Counted from the stretch's first letter, positions 16,781 through 26,170 are shown. The stretch: 64,000 bases of DNA from Scopulibacillus darangshiensis (GCF_004341035.1 NZ_SLXK01000020.1:1-64000); one strand, 5' to 3'. Numbers and translations are program-made. The notes: generated by a model not told the origin, from the letters alone.

Positions 16781-17023
16781 AGAAAACTCGCCGATTGGCG
16801 AGCCTTTGGCGAAGACAGAGGCGTAGTTGCGACGCACAGGACGTGCTAGTACTGGCGTTGTAACAGGATGTTACGTCTTTAGCCAGTGCACTTATGTGCG
16901 TCAGAAAGTTATACTTTCTGATTAACTAAAGAAAACTTGGCTTACGCCCGCGCATTTAATGGCGAAAGCCTTAGTTGCACTTATGTGCGTCAGAAAGTTT
17001 ACGACTTTCTGATTAACTAAGAA
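16781..17023 (+). repeat. Family C repeat, two tandem copies inside the ABC operon
   Basis: Two direct copies, about 16781-16930 and 16931-17022, separated by the shared end sequence GATTAACTAA. Each has the CTCGCC/GGCGAG-type or related first dyad and a second dyad built on CAGAAAGT/ACTTTCTG. The first copy contains an extra segment of about 58 bases (about 16831-16888, including GGACGTGCTAGTACTGGCG) not found in other copies. The array separates the two permease genes. Confidence 0.8.
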
Positions 17024-17035
17024 GGGAGGAGCATT

Positions 17036-17944
17036 ATGGTTGTCAAAAATGAATCAAAGTTCGATCAGGTATTTAAAGTCTTCAATTATAGTGTCCTTGC
17101 CATAGCACTTATCATTGTGCTGTACCCTTTAATCTATATTGTAAGCGCTTCGATCAGTGATCCGGCGTTGGTAAACTCAGGGAAAATGTGGTTTTTCCCT
17201 AAAGGGATCACGTTTGAAGGTTACAAGCGTGTGTTTGATAACAGTGAAATTTGGATCGGCTATCGAAACACGATCTTTTATACAGTCCTCGGTACGGCGA
17301 TCAATTTGTTTGTGACCTTGCCAGCGGCTTACGCCTTATCCAGAAAAGATTTTGTCGGCAGAAATATATTCATGGCAATGTTCGTCTTTACGATGTTTTT
17401 CAGCGGCGGCCTGATTCCAACCTACTTGCTCGTCAAAAGCCTCGGTATGGTCAATACGATTTGGGCGATGGTGCTGCCGAATGCAGCCGCGGTTTGGAAT
17501 ATCATCATTTGTATGACATTCTTCCAGGTGACGATACCAAAAGAGCTTGAAGAGGCAGCGATTATAGACGGCTGCTCCACGACAAAGCTGTTTTTCAAGA
17601 TCATTATTCCTTTGTCGGCACCAATCATCGCTGTTATGGCTCTTTTTTACGGCGTCGGTCATTGGAATGGGTATTTCAACGCGTTAATTTACTTATCAGA
17701 TCAAAATCTTTACCCGCTGCAGCTTGTCCTTAGACAAATTCTAGTATTACAAGAAATGGGTTCACAAATGACTGGCAGCGGTGCGGCAGGAGCGGCTGCG
17801 TCAGCCATGCACAACAAAGCCGAGATTGCTGCGATTATCAAATACGCCGTGATGATCATATCAACCTTGCCGATTATCATCATTTATCCTTTTCTGCAGC
17901 GTTTCTTTGTTAAAGGCGTCATGATAGGTTCAATCAAGGGCTAA
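17036..17944 (+). CDS. Sugar ABC transporter permease, LplC/YtcP type
   Basis: A 302-residue second permease of the same CUT1 importer, with six helices. Typical features are VLYPLIYIVSASISDP near the N-terminus, FSGGLIPTYLLVKSLGMVNTIWAMVLP, and the EAA loop EEAAIIDGCSTTKLFFKIIIP. The C-terminus KGVMIGSIKG is the usual YtcP ending. The ATG at 17036 has GGGAGGAG upstream, immediately after the family C array, so insertion has left translation intact but may alter transcript levels relative to the first permease. Confidence 0.92.
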   Translation: MVVKNESKFDQVFKVFNYSVLAIALIIVLYPLIYIVSASISDPALVNSGKMWFFPKGITFEGYKRVFDNSEIWIGYRNTIFYTVLGTAINLFVTLPAAYALSRKDFVGRNIFMAMFVFTMFFSGGLIPTYLLVKSLGMVNTIWAMVLPNAAAVWNIIICMTFFQVTIPKELEEAAIIDGCSTTKLFFKIIIPLSAPIIAVMALFYGVGHWNGYFNALIYLSDQNLYPLQLVLRQILVLQEMGSQMTGSGAAGAAASAMHNKAEIAAIIKYAVMIISTLPIIIIYPFLQRFFVKGVMIGSIKG

Positions 17945-17978
17945 ACTCAAAAAAATACGATTTTATAAGGAGGCACTT

Positions 17979-19568
17979 ATGATTAAAAAATCCGTCATGT
18001 TTTTTATGGCTATTGTCCTTCTCTTAGGTATTCTTGCAGGATGTCAATCATCCAATGATACGAATGCATCAAAAAAGGAACCGGGCAAAGCGTTTAACAA
18101 AACGGGGTATCCCATTGTTGATAAAAAAGTAACGATGACGATGTTCGGTCCCAATGTTGGTTTGACACAATGGAAGGATATGCAATTCTTCAAGACGATG
18201 GAGAAGAAAACCAATGTTCATTTTAAATTTAAGACTCCCCCTTCAGAAAGCTTGGACACGAAAAAGAATTTAACGTTTGCGAGCGGGGATCTCCCTGATG
18301 TTTTCTACGGAGCAAGCTTAACACAGGAGGAGCAGGTCAAGTACGGCAGTCAAGGGATTTTGATCCCTTTGGAGGATTTGATTAAAGATTACGCTCCTCA
18401 TATCCAAAAGATGCTTGATGAACACCCTGATATTAAAAAGGCGATCACAACGGATGATGGACACATTTATGCTCTTCCATATGTTAATCAGGCTCTCCCA
18501 TGGGCGCGTGGCCCGATGTGGTATAACGGTAAATTTCTTAAGAATCTAGGTGTAAAAGAACTGCCAAAAACGACAGAAGAGCTTTACGATCTTTTGAAGC
18601 GATTCAAAACGGAAGACCCGAATAAGAATGGCAAAGCAGATGAAATTCCGCTTACAGGTTTCAAGATTGAAGATATCCGCCAATGGTTCTTAGGAGCTTT
18701 TGGTGTTGCCGATCCTAAAGTGGAACTTGTCGACGGTAAGGTTAAATATGGTGCTATTCAGCCAGGCTACAAGGATTATCTTGTATATATGCATAAGCTA
18801 TGGAAAGAAGGTTTGCTTGATCATGAAACCTTTTCACAGACCGCTGAACAGAAACAAGCGAAAGGACATGACAATCGCCTTGGACTATTCGCCGACTGGT
18901 TTCCGCATTTCACCTTAGGCGGCAGTGACAGCAGCACCAAGAATCCGATGATGGTTCCCGTTAAAGGACCTAATGTAGATAAACCGATCATTCCGATCAG
19001 CTCCGGGATCTCGGGAGGGCAATTTGCCATTACGAATAAAAATGATCACCCAGCTGCAGCTATTCGTTGGGCTGACTATTCCTACTCCAAAGAGGGTTCA
19101 AACTTCCTTCACTATGGAAAAGAAGGCGACTTCTGGAAGTGGGGGAATAAAGACAAAAATATTAGGACTCATGTGGACCCGCCAAAAGGCTTTGAAAGCG
19201 GTGAAGAATACCGCGGAACATTGACGCCAGACTATGGCATCCCTGTTCCGACCTGGACACGTACCGAGGATGAAAAAGGATGGGATGATCCATTCACTCA
19301 GTTTATTTACAAACAGACTGATGAAAAAATCCGTCCATATGGTCAAGTGCCATTTCCTCCAGTTTTCTTGAAAAAGAATGAATCGAGTGAAATCAGCCGG
19401 ATCAGTTCTGATCTCGACACCTATTGGCAACAAATGGAGGCCAAATTCATTACAGGCCAAAAGCCGATCTCGGATTGGGATAAATACGTGAAAACGATCA
19501 AGAAGATGGATGTCGATAAGCTCGTCGACATTTATTCAAAGGCTTATAAACGATATCAGAAGAAATAA
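17979..19568 (+). CDS. Sugar-binding lipoprotein, LplA/YtcQ type
   Basis: A 529-residue extracellular solute-binding lipoprotein: short basic start, hydrophobic core and lipobox LAGC (Cys22), then a large two-lobed binding domain (TMFGPNVGLTQWKDMQFFKTME; QWFLGAFGV; SGISGGQFAITN). Large binding proteins of this size are typical for oligosaccharide importers in Bacillus and Paenibacillus. AAGGAGG precedes the ATG. A hairpin follows and separates the transporter genes from the hydrolase genes downstream. Neighbouring mannosidases suggest a mannose-rich oligosaccharide as ligand, which is inference from context. Confidence 0.92.
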   Translation: MIKKSVMFFMAIVLLLGILAGCQSSNDTNASKKEPGKAFNKTGYPIVDKKVTMTMFGPNVGLTQWKDMQFFKTMEKKTNVHFKFKTPPSESLDTKKNLTFASGDLPDVFYGASLTQEEQVKYGSQGILIPLEDLIKDYAPHIQKMLDEHPDIKKAITTDDGHIYALPYVNQALPWARGPMWYNGKFLKNLGVKELPKTTEELYDLLKRFKTEDPNKNGKADEIPLTGFKIEDIRQWFLGAFGVADPKVELVDGKVKYGAIQPGYKDYLVYMHKLWKEGLLDHETFSQTAEQKQAKGHDNRLGLFADWFPHFTLGGSDSSTKNPMMVPVKGPNVDKPIIPISSGISGGQFAITNKNDHPAAAIRWADYSYSKEGSNFLHYGKEGDFWKWGNKDKNIRTHVDPPKGFESGEEYRGTLTPDYGIPVPTWTRTEDEKGWDDPFTQFIYKQTDEKIRPYGQVPFPPVFLKKNESSEISRISSDLDTYWQQMEAKFITGQKPISDWDKYVKTIKKMDVDKLVDIYSKAYKRYQKK

Positions 19569-19576
19569 AGAGTGAC

Positions 19577-19620
19577 CATGATCCCTTGCGCGAAAGTCGG
19601 TGCAAAGGATCATGCCTCTT
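19577..19620 (+). terminator. Hairpin between binding protein and GH38 genes
   Basis: CATGATCCCTTGC (19577-19589) pairs with GCAAAGGATCATG (19602-19614) with one mismatch, followed by a poor T-run (CCTCTTTATAA). More likely an attenuator or transcript-stabilising hairpin than a full stop. Confidence 0.6.
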
Positions 19621-19682
19621 TATAAACGTTATGAAATCAAAACATTCATTGCCAATTTTACAGAAGATAGGAAGTGACAGTT

Positions 19683-22400
19683 TTGGAGGATAAATTTTAC
19701 GTACACATTATTTCCCACAGCCATTGGGACCGGGAATGGTATTTGCCAATGGAAAAACACCGTGTAAAGCTTGTCCAGCTAATGGATACACTTATGGACT
19801 TGTTTGAAAGTGATGGGGCGTTCAAAAGCTTCCATTTGGATGGGCAAACCATCATTCTGGAAGACTACCTCGATGTTCGCCCTGAAATGAGAGAAAGGCT
19901 TCAAACATACATTCAGGATGGCCGGCTTCAGATCGGGCCATGGTACATATTACAAGACGCCTTTTTGACGAGCGGGGAAGCGAATGTCCGCAACCTCATG
20001 ACCGGAATGATGCAGGCTGGGAAATGGGGAGGAATTGCAAAAGTCGGCTATTTCCCGGATACCTTTGGCAATATCGGGCAGGCGCCGCAGCTGTTGAAAC
20101 AAGCCGGTATAGAGGATGCCGTGTTTGGGAGGGGGGTCAAACCGACCGGCTTTAATAACATGGTCTCAAATGAAGTCAATTATGAATCGCCTTATTCAGA
20201 AATGTTATGGCAAGCGCCGGACGGCTCAGAGGTATTGGGGATTTTGTTCGCGAATTGGTACTGCAATGCCAACGAGATTCCGCTAGAAGAGCAGGCGGCG
20301 AAAGCATATTGGGAGAAAACGATTGATAATGCCAAGAAGTATGCAGCAACGCCTCACCTTTTATTGATGAATGGCTGTGATCATCAGCCGGTGCAAACGA
20401 ATTTGCCGGAAGCAATCGCAATGGCGAAAAGGCTTTTTCCCAAGTTCGAGTTTATCCATTCAAATTTCAATGATTATATCAAACAAGTTAAAGAAAAGAT
20501 GCCGGCAAGCTTGCAGACGATTAAGGGTGAACTGCGCTCGCAAAAAACAGATGGCTGGGGAACGCTTGTCAATACTGCATCATCACGGGTTTATTTGAAA
20601 CAAAGAAATCAAGAAGTGCAAACGATGCTTGAGCAGGTGGCTGAGCCGCTGGCAACGGTCGCAGCAACCACCGGCAAGCCATACCCGCACCATCTGTTCA
20701 ATCATTCATGGAAAACATTGATGCAGAATCACCCGCACGACAGCATCTGCGGCTGCAGTGTTGATGAGGTGCACCGTGAGATGATGGTCCGCTTTGATAA
20801 AAGCTGTCAGGTGGCAGAAAATATTGCAGCGGACAGTCTTGAAGCTATTGCGGAACATATCGATGCTGCTGTGTTCTATTCGTATGAGGAGCCGGTGCCG
20901 TTTGCTATTTTTAATACTAGCGGCTGGGAAAGAAGCGGTGTAGTGACATTGGAACTTGACCTGGCCCGGCAGCCTTTTTCCGATGGCTTATCAAAAGATC
21001 GGCTTAAAGCGATCGATCTTAGCGAGAAGAAATTGATTGCTGCAGATGGGTCAATGCTGGCTTATAAGATGGAAGATTTGGGGATTGGCTTCGGCTATGA
21101 CCTCCCTAATAATCGATTTCGGCAGCCTTATATTTCACGGCGCGTAAAGATTACTTTTAAAGCCGATAAGGTCCCTGCACTGGGGTATAAAACGTTTGCA
21201 CTTATTAAAAGCGGGGACATAGACGAGCCCTGCCCGGCATCCTTAGTCAAAAGCCCTGTTCACATTGAGAATGATCACTTAGCCGTTTCTTTTCACGGTG
21301 ATGGCTCTTATGATGTGACTGATAAGGCTGCAGGGAAGACCTATAGATACTTAGGAGTCTATGAAAATACCGGCGACATCGGCAATGAGTACATGTATAA
21401 ACAGCCGGAAAAGGATAAGAACCTAACGACTCAAGGGTTGGATGCTGAAATAAACGTTATTGAGGATCAGCCATTTCGAACGACCGTAAAGATCACACAT
21501 GAATGGGAGATCCCAGCTGAGGCGGACGATCGGTTAAAGGCGGAGCAGGCAGAACTAGTGTGGTTTACAAACCGGAAGGCAGAAAGAAGTATGGAGACGG
21601 TCAAACTTAAATTGACCACATACGTCAGCCTTTTAGATGGTAAGAGAACATTGCAAATCAAAACGATTATCGATAATAGCGCCAAGGATCATCGACTTCG
21701 TCTCTTGTTCCCGACTGATCTAAGGACAAACAAGCATGCCGCTGATTCGGTGTTTGAAGTCGCCGAGAGGGCAAATAATCCGGCACCTGAATGGCAAAAC
21801 CCTAGCCATTGCCATCATCAGCAAGCGTTTGTCAATGTGGCTGATGAGACAGCAGGGTTAACGGTGGCCAACCTAGGATTAAATGAATACGAGATTTTAC
21901 GAGACGGCCGAAATACCATAGCTGTAACCCTGCTCCGTTCGGTTGGCGAGATGGGCGACTGGGGCGTTTTCCCGGCACCGGAAGCACAATGTTTGGGTAA
22001 GCAAAAAGCCGAGCTGCAGCTTATCTTCCATAGTGATGAAAAAGACAAATGGGCGAGCTTCCATAAAGCTTATCAATTCCAGGTACCATGGACATCAAGA
22101 CAGCTTTCGTTAAAGAAAGAGGGCAGCCTGCCGCCGAAGGAGGGATTCTTGTCGTGGTCCGCTGATCACACTGCTTTAACAGCAGTCAAAGTTGCAGAGG
22201 AAACTGGGGACACGATCATCAGATTTTTCAATATGTCTCAGGATCCTGACACCTTGCAGATTACCCCTCATTTTCAGTATAAAACAGCTTATAAAAGTAA
22301 TATATTGGAGGATTCTGGAGCGGAAGTTAACGGTGACGACGGGAACATTGAGATGACTCTAAAACCCTATGAAATTGTAACAATAGGCATAAAAAAATAA
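19683..22400 (+). CDS. GH38 alpha-mannosidase
   Basis: About 905 residues with no signal peptide, so probably cytoplasmic. The N-terminal catalytic domain shows HIISHSHWDREWYLP (metal-binding His and Asp) and the nucleophile Asp in VGYFPDTFGNIGQ (near residue 126); HNHPHDSICGCSVDEVH-type metal and substrate residues appear as NHPHDSICGCSVDEVH. Beta-sandwich domains make up the C-terminal half. GH38 enzymes are retaining, metal-dependent alpha-mannosidases. The TTG at 19683 has AGGAAG eight bases upstream; a GTG at 19674 is also possible. It starts a three-gene hydrolase run with GH125 and GH3, with 18 bases to the next gene. Confidence 0.93.
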   Translation: MEDKFYVHIISHSHWDREWYLPMEKHRVKLVQLMDTLMDLFESDGAFKSFHLDGQTIILEDYLDVRPEMRERLQTYIQDGRLQIGPWYILQDAFLTSGEANVRNLMTGMMQAGKWGGIAKVGYFPDTFGNIGQAPQLLKQAGIEDAVFGRGVKPTGFNNMVSNEVNYESPYSEMLWQAPDGSEVLGILFANWYCNANEIPLEEQAAKAYWEKTIDNAKKYAATPHLLLMNGCDHQPVQTNLPEAIAMAKRLFPKFEFIHSNFNDYIKQVKEKMPASLQTIKGELRSQKTDGWGTLVNTASSRVYLKQRNQEVQTMLEQVAEPLATVAATTGKPYPHHLFNHSWKTLMQNHPHDSICGCSVDEVHREMMVRFDKSCQVAENIAADSLEAIAEHIDAAVFYSYEEPVPFAIFNTSGWERSGVVTLELDLARQPFSDGLSKDRLKAIDLSEKKLIAADGSMLAYKMEDLGIGFGYDLPNNRFRQPYISRRVKITFKADKVPALGYKTFALIKSGDIDEPCPASLVKSPVHIENDHLAVSFHGDGSYDVTDKAAGKTYRYLGVYENTGDIGNEYMYKQPEKDKNLTTQGLDAEINVIEDQPFRTTVKITHEWEIPAEADDRLKAEQAELVWFTNRKAERSMETVKLKLTTYVSLLDGKRTLQIKTIIDNSAKDHRLRLLFPTDLRTNKHAADSVFEVAERANNPAPEWQNPSHCHHQQAFVNVADETAGLTVANLGLNEYEILRDGRNTIAVTLLRSVGEMGDWGVFPAPEAQCLGKQKAELQLIFHSDEKDKWASFHKAYQFQVPWTSRQLSLKKEGSLPPKEGFLSWSADHTALTAVKVAEETGDTIIRFFNMSQDPDTLQITPHFQYKTAYKSNILEDSGAEVNGDDGNIEMTLKPYEIVTIGIKK

Positions 22401-22418
22401 TGACAGAGGAGCGGTATC

Positions 22419-23738
22419 GTGGCTGAACAATCCATTCCACAAGCGATGCAGGCTGTGATTGATCGTGTAAAAGAGGTTTTTCCAGGTGATGAAAAATTGG
22501 CTGACATGTTCGGGCAATGTTTTGTGAACACGTACGAGACGACGATGAAACCGATGGATGACGGCACAACCTTTGTTATCACCGGTGATATTCCGGCCAT
22601 GTGGCTGAGGGATTCTGCGCTGCAAGTCCGGCCGTACCTGATCATTGCCGAAAATGACAGTGATATGGCGGATGCTATCGAAGGCGTCATCAACAGACAG
22701 TTCTATTACATTAATCATGACCCATACGCCAATGCTTTCAATGAATATGACAATGGTGAAAGGTATCATGATGATGAAACGGCAATGACACCGTTAATAT
22801 GGGAGCGAAAATATGAACTTGATTCCTTATGTTTTCCTTTGCTGTTGGCGTACCTGTTCTGGAAAGCGACGGGGCGGACATCTCATTTTAATGAGTCATT
22901 CAAAAAGGGTGCCTATCGAATTGTCCAGACAATGACAATTGAGCAAGATCATGAGGAGGCTTCAAATTATCATTTTGAACGGCATGGGGGTCCAGAAAGC
23001 GATACATTGGTGCGAAACGGCAAAGGCAGCCCCGTGATCCCGACAGGTATGGTATGGTCGGGATTTCGCCCAAGTGATGATGCCTGCCAGTATGGGTATC
23101 TGATTCCAGCTAATATGTTTGCTGTTGTTGTACTTGGCTATCTGCAGGAAATCGCAGGGGAGGTATTAAAGGATCAGCAATTAGAGGCAGAAGCATTGCG
23201 CTTGGAACAAGAGATCGAGTGCGGGTTGAAGGAATATGCCACGGTGGATGTACCCGGGTACGGGCGGGTTTTCGCTTACGAAACAGATGGGCTCGGGCAC
23301 TACAATCTTATGGATGATGGCAATGTGCCGAGTCTGCTTTCTCTTCCTTATTTGGGCTATTGCAAGGCGGATGATCCTGTCTATCAAAATACCCGCCGTT
23401 ATCTTTTGAGCGATAACAATCCTTATTTTTATGAGGGAACAGCGGCAAAAGGCATAGGGAGTCCGCATACACCTGAGAATTATATTTGGCATATTGCACT
23501 TGCCATCCAAGGGCTGACTGCTAAGGATACTGTGGAAAAGCAAGGGATTTTATCCGCTTTTAAAACAACCGACGCCGGCACCGGCTACATGCATGAAGGT
23601 TTTCATGCCGATAACCCAAATGAATACACAAGATCATGGTTTGCATGGGCAAATTCGATGTTCAGTGAATTTGTATTAAGCCTATCGGGCCGGTTTGTAA
23701 AAGGCAGCCCGCTTGAAGAATGGGGTGTTCATGAATGA
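22419..23738 (+). CDS. GH125 exo-alpha-1,6-mannosidase
   Basis: A 439-residue protein of family GH125 (formerly DUF1237), an (alpha/alpha)6 barrel. Recognised segments are FVITGDIPAMWLRDSALQVRPY, ERKYELDSLCFPLLLAYLFWK, GMVWSGFRPSDDACQYGYLIPANMF and the C-terminal EYTRSWFAWANSMFSEFVL. Characterised members from Streptococcus pneumoniae and Clostridium perfringens are inverting exo-alpha-1,6-mannosidases. No signal peptide. The GTG start has GAGGAGCG upstream. Its stop overlaps the GH3 start by four bases (ATGA). Together with GH38 it could strip high-mannose glycans down to the core. Confidence 0.93.
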   Translation: MAEQSIPQAMQAVIDRVKEVFPGDEKLADMFGQCFVNTYETTMKPMDDGTTFVITGDIPAMWLRDSALQVRPYLIIAENDSDMADAIEGVINRQFYYINHDPYANAFNEYDNGERYHDDETAMTPLIWERKYELDSLCFPLLLAYLFWKATGRTSHFNESFKKGAYRIVQTMTIEQDHEEASNYHFERHGGPESDTLVRNGKGSPVIPTGMVWSGFRPSDDACQYGYLIPANMFAVVVLGYLQEIAGEVLKDQQLEAEALRLEQEIECGLKEYATVDVPGYGRVFAYETDGLGHYNLMDDGNVPSLLSLPYLGYCKADDPVYQNTRRYLLSDNNPYFYEGTAAKGIGSPHTPENYIWHIALAIQGLTAKDTVEKQGILSAFKTTDAGTGYMHEGFHADNPNEYTRSWFAWANSMFSEFVLSLSGRFVKGSPLEEWGVHE

Positions 23739-25291
23739 ATGCAACAGAGCGAAACATTGAGCAGTGCATAAAAAATATGACCCTTGAAGAAAAGGTTGGC
23801 CAGCTTCTCATTGGCCAAGCTGAAGGAAAGATAGTTCAGGACGACTTTCGAACATTCATTCAGCGCTATCCGATTGCCGGTTACAGGATCGCAGGACAGA
23901 ATATTGCCAGCCTGCCCCAAATGAGCCAATTTAATGCTGAGATTAAAAAGATGTACAGGGATCGAGGACTGCCAGACCCAATATTAGGTAGCGATCAAGA
24001 GGCAGGCAGCTTGTCTGTTTTCGGAAACCTTATGACCACCTTCCCCGGTAATATGGCGCTGGGTGCAGCTGGCGATGAAATGCTTTGCTATCAACAGGGG
24101 CTAATTATGGGAAAGGAACTGATTGAGGCCGGCATCAATCTTGTGTTTGCCCCAGTTGTTGATGTGAATATAGAAAAAAATAATCCTGTCATTGGTATGC
24201 GGTCATTTGGAGATGATCCAGATCTTGTCACGAAGATGGCGGGGGCGATGATTGATGGCTTTCATGACGGGGGGCTTGCTTGCTCGCTAAAGCACTATCC
24301 CGGGCACGGGTGTACAAAGATTGACACTCATGAAAATTTGGCGGTTAATGATCAATCGAAGGAAGCTGTATTAGGCATTGAGGCAAAGCCTTTTCATGAG
24401 CTTGTTGCCTCAGGAGCAGCTGATACGGTGATGGTCTCGCATGTTTTTTACTCAAAGTGGCAGTCAGAGGAGCTGCCGGCGGTATTATCCGCTGAAATTA
24501 TACAGGATGAACTTCGTGATCATCAGGGCTACACAGGTGTTGTTCTTTCTGATGATATGGGTATGGGTGCGATTATGGCGCATTATTCAGTTGGGGAAGC
24601 GGTTTTCCGTTTTATTATGGCAGGCGGTGATATTGCTTTGGTAAACCGTTCCAGGGAGGATTTGATTGCGGCATTTGATTATTTATTGGAGACCGCAGAA
24701 AGCGGCAGACTTTCCGAACGGCGCCTCAATGAATCAGTCTATCGCATCTTGGCGTTCAAACAGAACCTTCGCAGATATAGGCAAAAGCGAACTGAGGTGA
24801 CTGTTGATGGGGCGAAGACAGCGGATGCTATCAGCAAAGCCTCATTGACACTGATCAGGGATCCTAAACAATTACTTCCAATAGCAAAAAATAAGAAGAC
24901 AGCTGTCATTTTGCCGGTACAAAAAAATTTAACAGCAGCTGATACAACAGGAGGTAAGCATTGCCGCTTAGCGGAGTTTTTGAATCAGTCCCTTATGGAT
25001 ATAAAGGTCATTAATCTGCGGCTTCAGGAGGCCCCCCATGACACTGAGAGTTTGCTAGCGCAACTTGAAGACTATGAACGTGTGATAATAGGAACAATCA
25101 ATGGGATCCGCTTCCCATCACATGTCGCACTTGTAAATCGTATTTGCCAAGAAAAACCCGTGATAGCCGTCATGCTAAGGGATCCTTACGAAGCGCCGCT
25201 GATTGCCGAAGAGGCCGCTCTCATTGCGGCTTATTCAGCCTGTGACGTTCAAATGAAGAATTTAGCTGCTCTTTTGACTAAAGGGGTCTGA
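23735..25291 (+). CDS. GH3 beta-N-acetylhexosaminidase-like enzyme (NagZ type)
   Basis: A 518-residue GH3 enzyme without a signal peptide. The NagZ-type mobile loop is KHYPGHGCTKIDTHENL (Lys186, His187, with the Asp-His pair at 197/199), and the nucleophile region is VVLSDDMGMGAI (Asp273). The loop His is the hallmark of N-acetylglucosaminidases in GH3, so GlcNAc release is more likely than glucosidase activity. The C-terminal domain (about 340 on) is the GH3 alpha/beta sandwich. In this locus it could cleave core chitobiose or GlcNAc branches; it might also serve peptidoglycan recycling. The TGA stop is in family A copy 6, so the protein ends TKGV. Confidence 0.88.
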   Translation: MNATERNIEQCIKNMTLEEKVGQLLIGQAEGKIVQDDFRTFIQRYPIAGYRIAGQNIASLPQMSQFNAEIKKMYRDRGLPDPILGSDQEAGSLSVFGNLMTTFPGNMALGAAGDEMLCYQQGLIMGKELIEAGINLVFAPVVDVNIEKNNPVIGMRSFGDDPDLVTKMAGAMIDGFHDGGLACSLKHYPGHGCTKIDTHENLAVNDQSKEAVLGIEAKPFHELVASGAADTVMVSHVFYSKWQSEELPAVLSAEIIQDELRDHQGYTGVVLSDDMGMGAIMAHYSVGEAVFRFIMAGGDIALVNRSREDLIAAFDYLLETAESGRLSERRLNESVYRILAFKQNLRRYRQKRTEVTVDGAKTADAISKASLTLIRDPKQLLPIAKNKKTAVILPVQKNLTAADTTGGKHCRLAEFLNQSLMDIKVINLRLQEAPHDTESLLAQLEDYERVIIGTINGIRFPSHVALVNRICQEKPVIAVMLRDPYEAPLIAEEAALIAAYSACDVQMKNLAALLTKGV

Positions 25292-25310
25292 CCCTTAGGG
25301 GTCAGACCCC
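25283..25310. repeat. Family A palindrome pair, copy 6
   Basis: GGGGTCTGACCCT (25283-25295, last base diverged), two bases, GGGGTCAGACCCC (25298-25310). Supplies the TGA stop (25289-25291) of the GH3 gene and ends the operon. Confidence 0.88.
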
Positions 25311-25373
25311 TAGAAGAAAGCTGCGGTTTGTGCCATACTTAATGTTAAAGATTATCGAAATTGGAGCATTGAC

Positions 25374-25859
25374 ATGATCAAGAATAAATACATGTTTGCA
25401 TTTTGGCTGGCACTTACTATCATTTTTATGTTTGTCATTTTCCATGGTTCAAATACACCGTACCAACAGCAAGATATAAAGCCCTTCCTGAGGGGGCATA
25501 TAGAAATTCCGAATCTGCCGCATATTTCATTTAGATATGACGGCAGTTTGGTTACAACAGAGCAGCCTTATGCCTTTGTTGAATTTTTTATTCGAAAAGC
25601 AGGGCATATCACAGAATATGCTGTTTTAACATTTTTGCTTGTTAATACGCTGCTTTCAACAGCTTTGGCACGGAAATTATCTTATTCTATTGGTTTTATC
25701 ACAGCCTTTCTGTTTGCCGGATCAGATGAATGGCACCAGTCATTTGTTCCAGACCGCACAGGCCATCTTATCGACGTCGTGACATTTGATTTATCAGGCA
25801 TACTTTTAGGCATTTTGGCGGTATGGGTTTTTAAACTTATTTTAAAGAAAAGAGCATAA
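25374..25859 (+). CDS. VanZ-like membrane protein
   Basis: A 161-residue membrane protein with about four helices and the VanZ signature (RKAGHITEYAVLTFLL, then SDEWHQSFVPDRTGHLIDVVTFDLSGILLG). VanZ family members are linked to teicoplanin and lipoglycopeptide tolerance, but most chromosomal ones have no known function. The start has no strong ribosome site that I can see (TTGGAG about ten bases upstream). It stands alone; a family C repeat abuts its TAA stop. Confidence 0.85.
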   Translation: MIKNKYMFAFWLALTIIFMFVIFHGSNTPYQQQDIKPFLRGHIEIPNLPHISFRYDGSLVTTEQPYAFVEFFIRKAGHITEYAVLTFLLVNTLLSTALARKLSYSIGFITAFLFAGSDEWHQSFVPDRTGHLIDVVTFDLSGILLGILAVWVFKLILKKRA

Positions 25860-25949
25860 AGAAAACTCGCCGATTGGCGAGCCTTTGGCGAAGACAGAGG
25901 CGTAGTTACACTTATGTGCGTCAGAAAGTTATACTTTCTGATTAACCAA
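25860..25949 (+). repeat. Family C repeat, single copy
   Basis: Same unit as at 16781: AGAAAACTCGCCGATTGGCG, a 40-base middle, then CAGAAAGTTATACTTTCTG and GATTAACCAA. It joins the TAA stop of the VanZ gene at exactly the same point as the copy after the LplB-type permease gene. Confidence 0.82.
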
Positions 25950-25969
25950 AAAAAGCCAGGACTAGGTCT

Positions 25970-26170
25970 TTAGACCCGGGCCTGGCCCCGATTGTATACC
26001 ATAAATTGTTGCTCGCCAAATTCCAAGGATTCGAGAATTTTTTCCTCTGATAAGCCTGTGGCGTCGGAGAGTTGTGAGATTAGCGGTGAATGCCCGTAGA
26101 TGTTTTTGAATAAACGCTGGGAATAGCGAATGTGTTGTAGTAATACGGCGTATTTATGATCTGCAACCAT
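25970..26170 (-). CDS. Small helical protein resembling sigma factor region 3
   Basis: A 66-residue protein downstream of the orphan kinase gene. The ATG at 26170 has AAAGGAAG nine bases upstream; a longer in-frame reading that overlaps the kinase gene lacks a ribosome site. The segment YGHSPLISQLSDATGLSEEKILESLEFGEQ has the spacing of sigma-70 region 3 (LGREPTxxEIAxxLGLSxExVLExLE), but nothing else of a sigma factor is present. It could be a small DNA- or polymerase-binding regulator. This family likeness is by eye and weak; I do not recognise a named gene. Confidence 0.55.
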   Translation of the reverse strand: MVADHKYAVLLQHIRYSQRLFKNIYGHSPLISQLSDATGLSEEKILESLEFGEQQFMVYNRGQARV

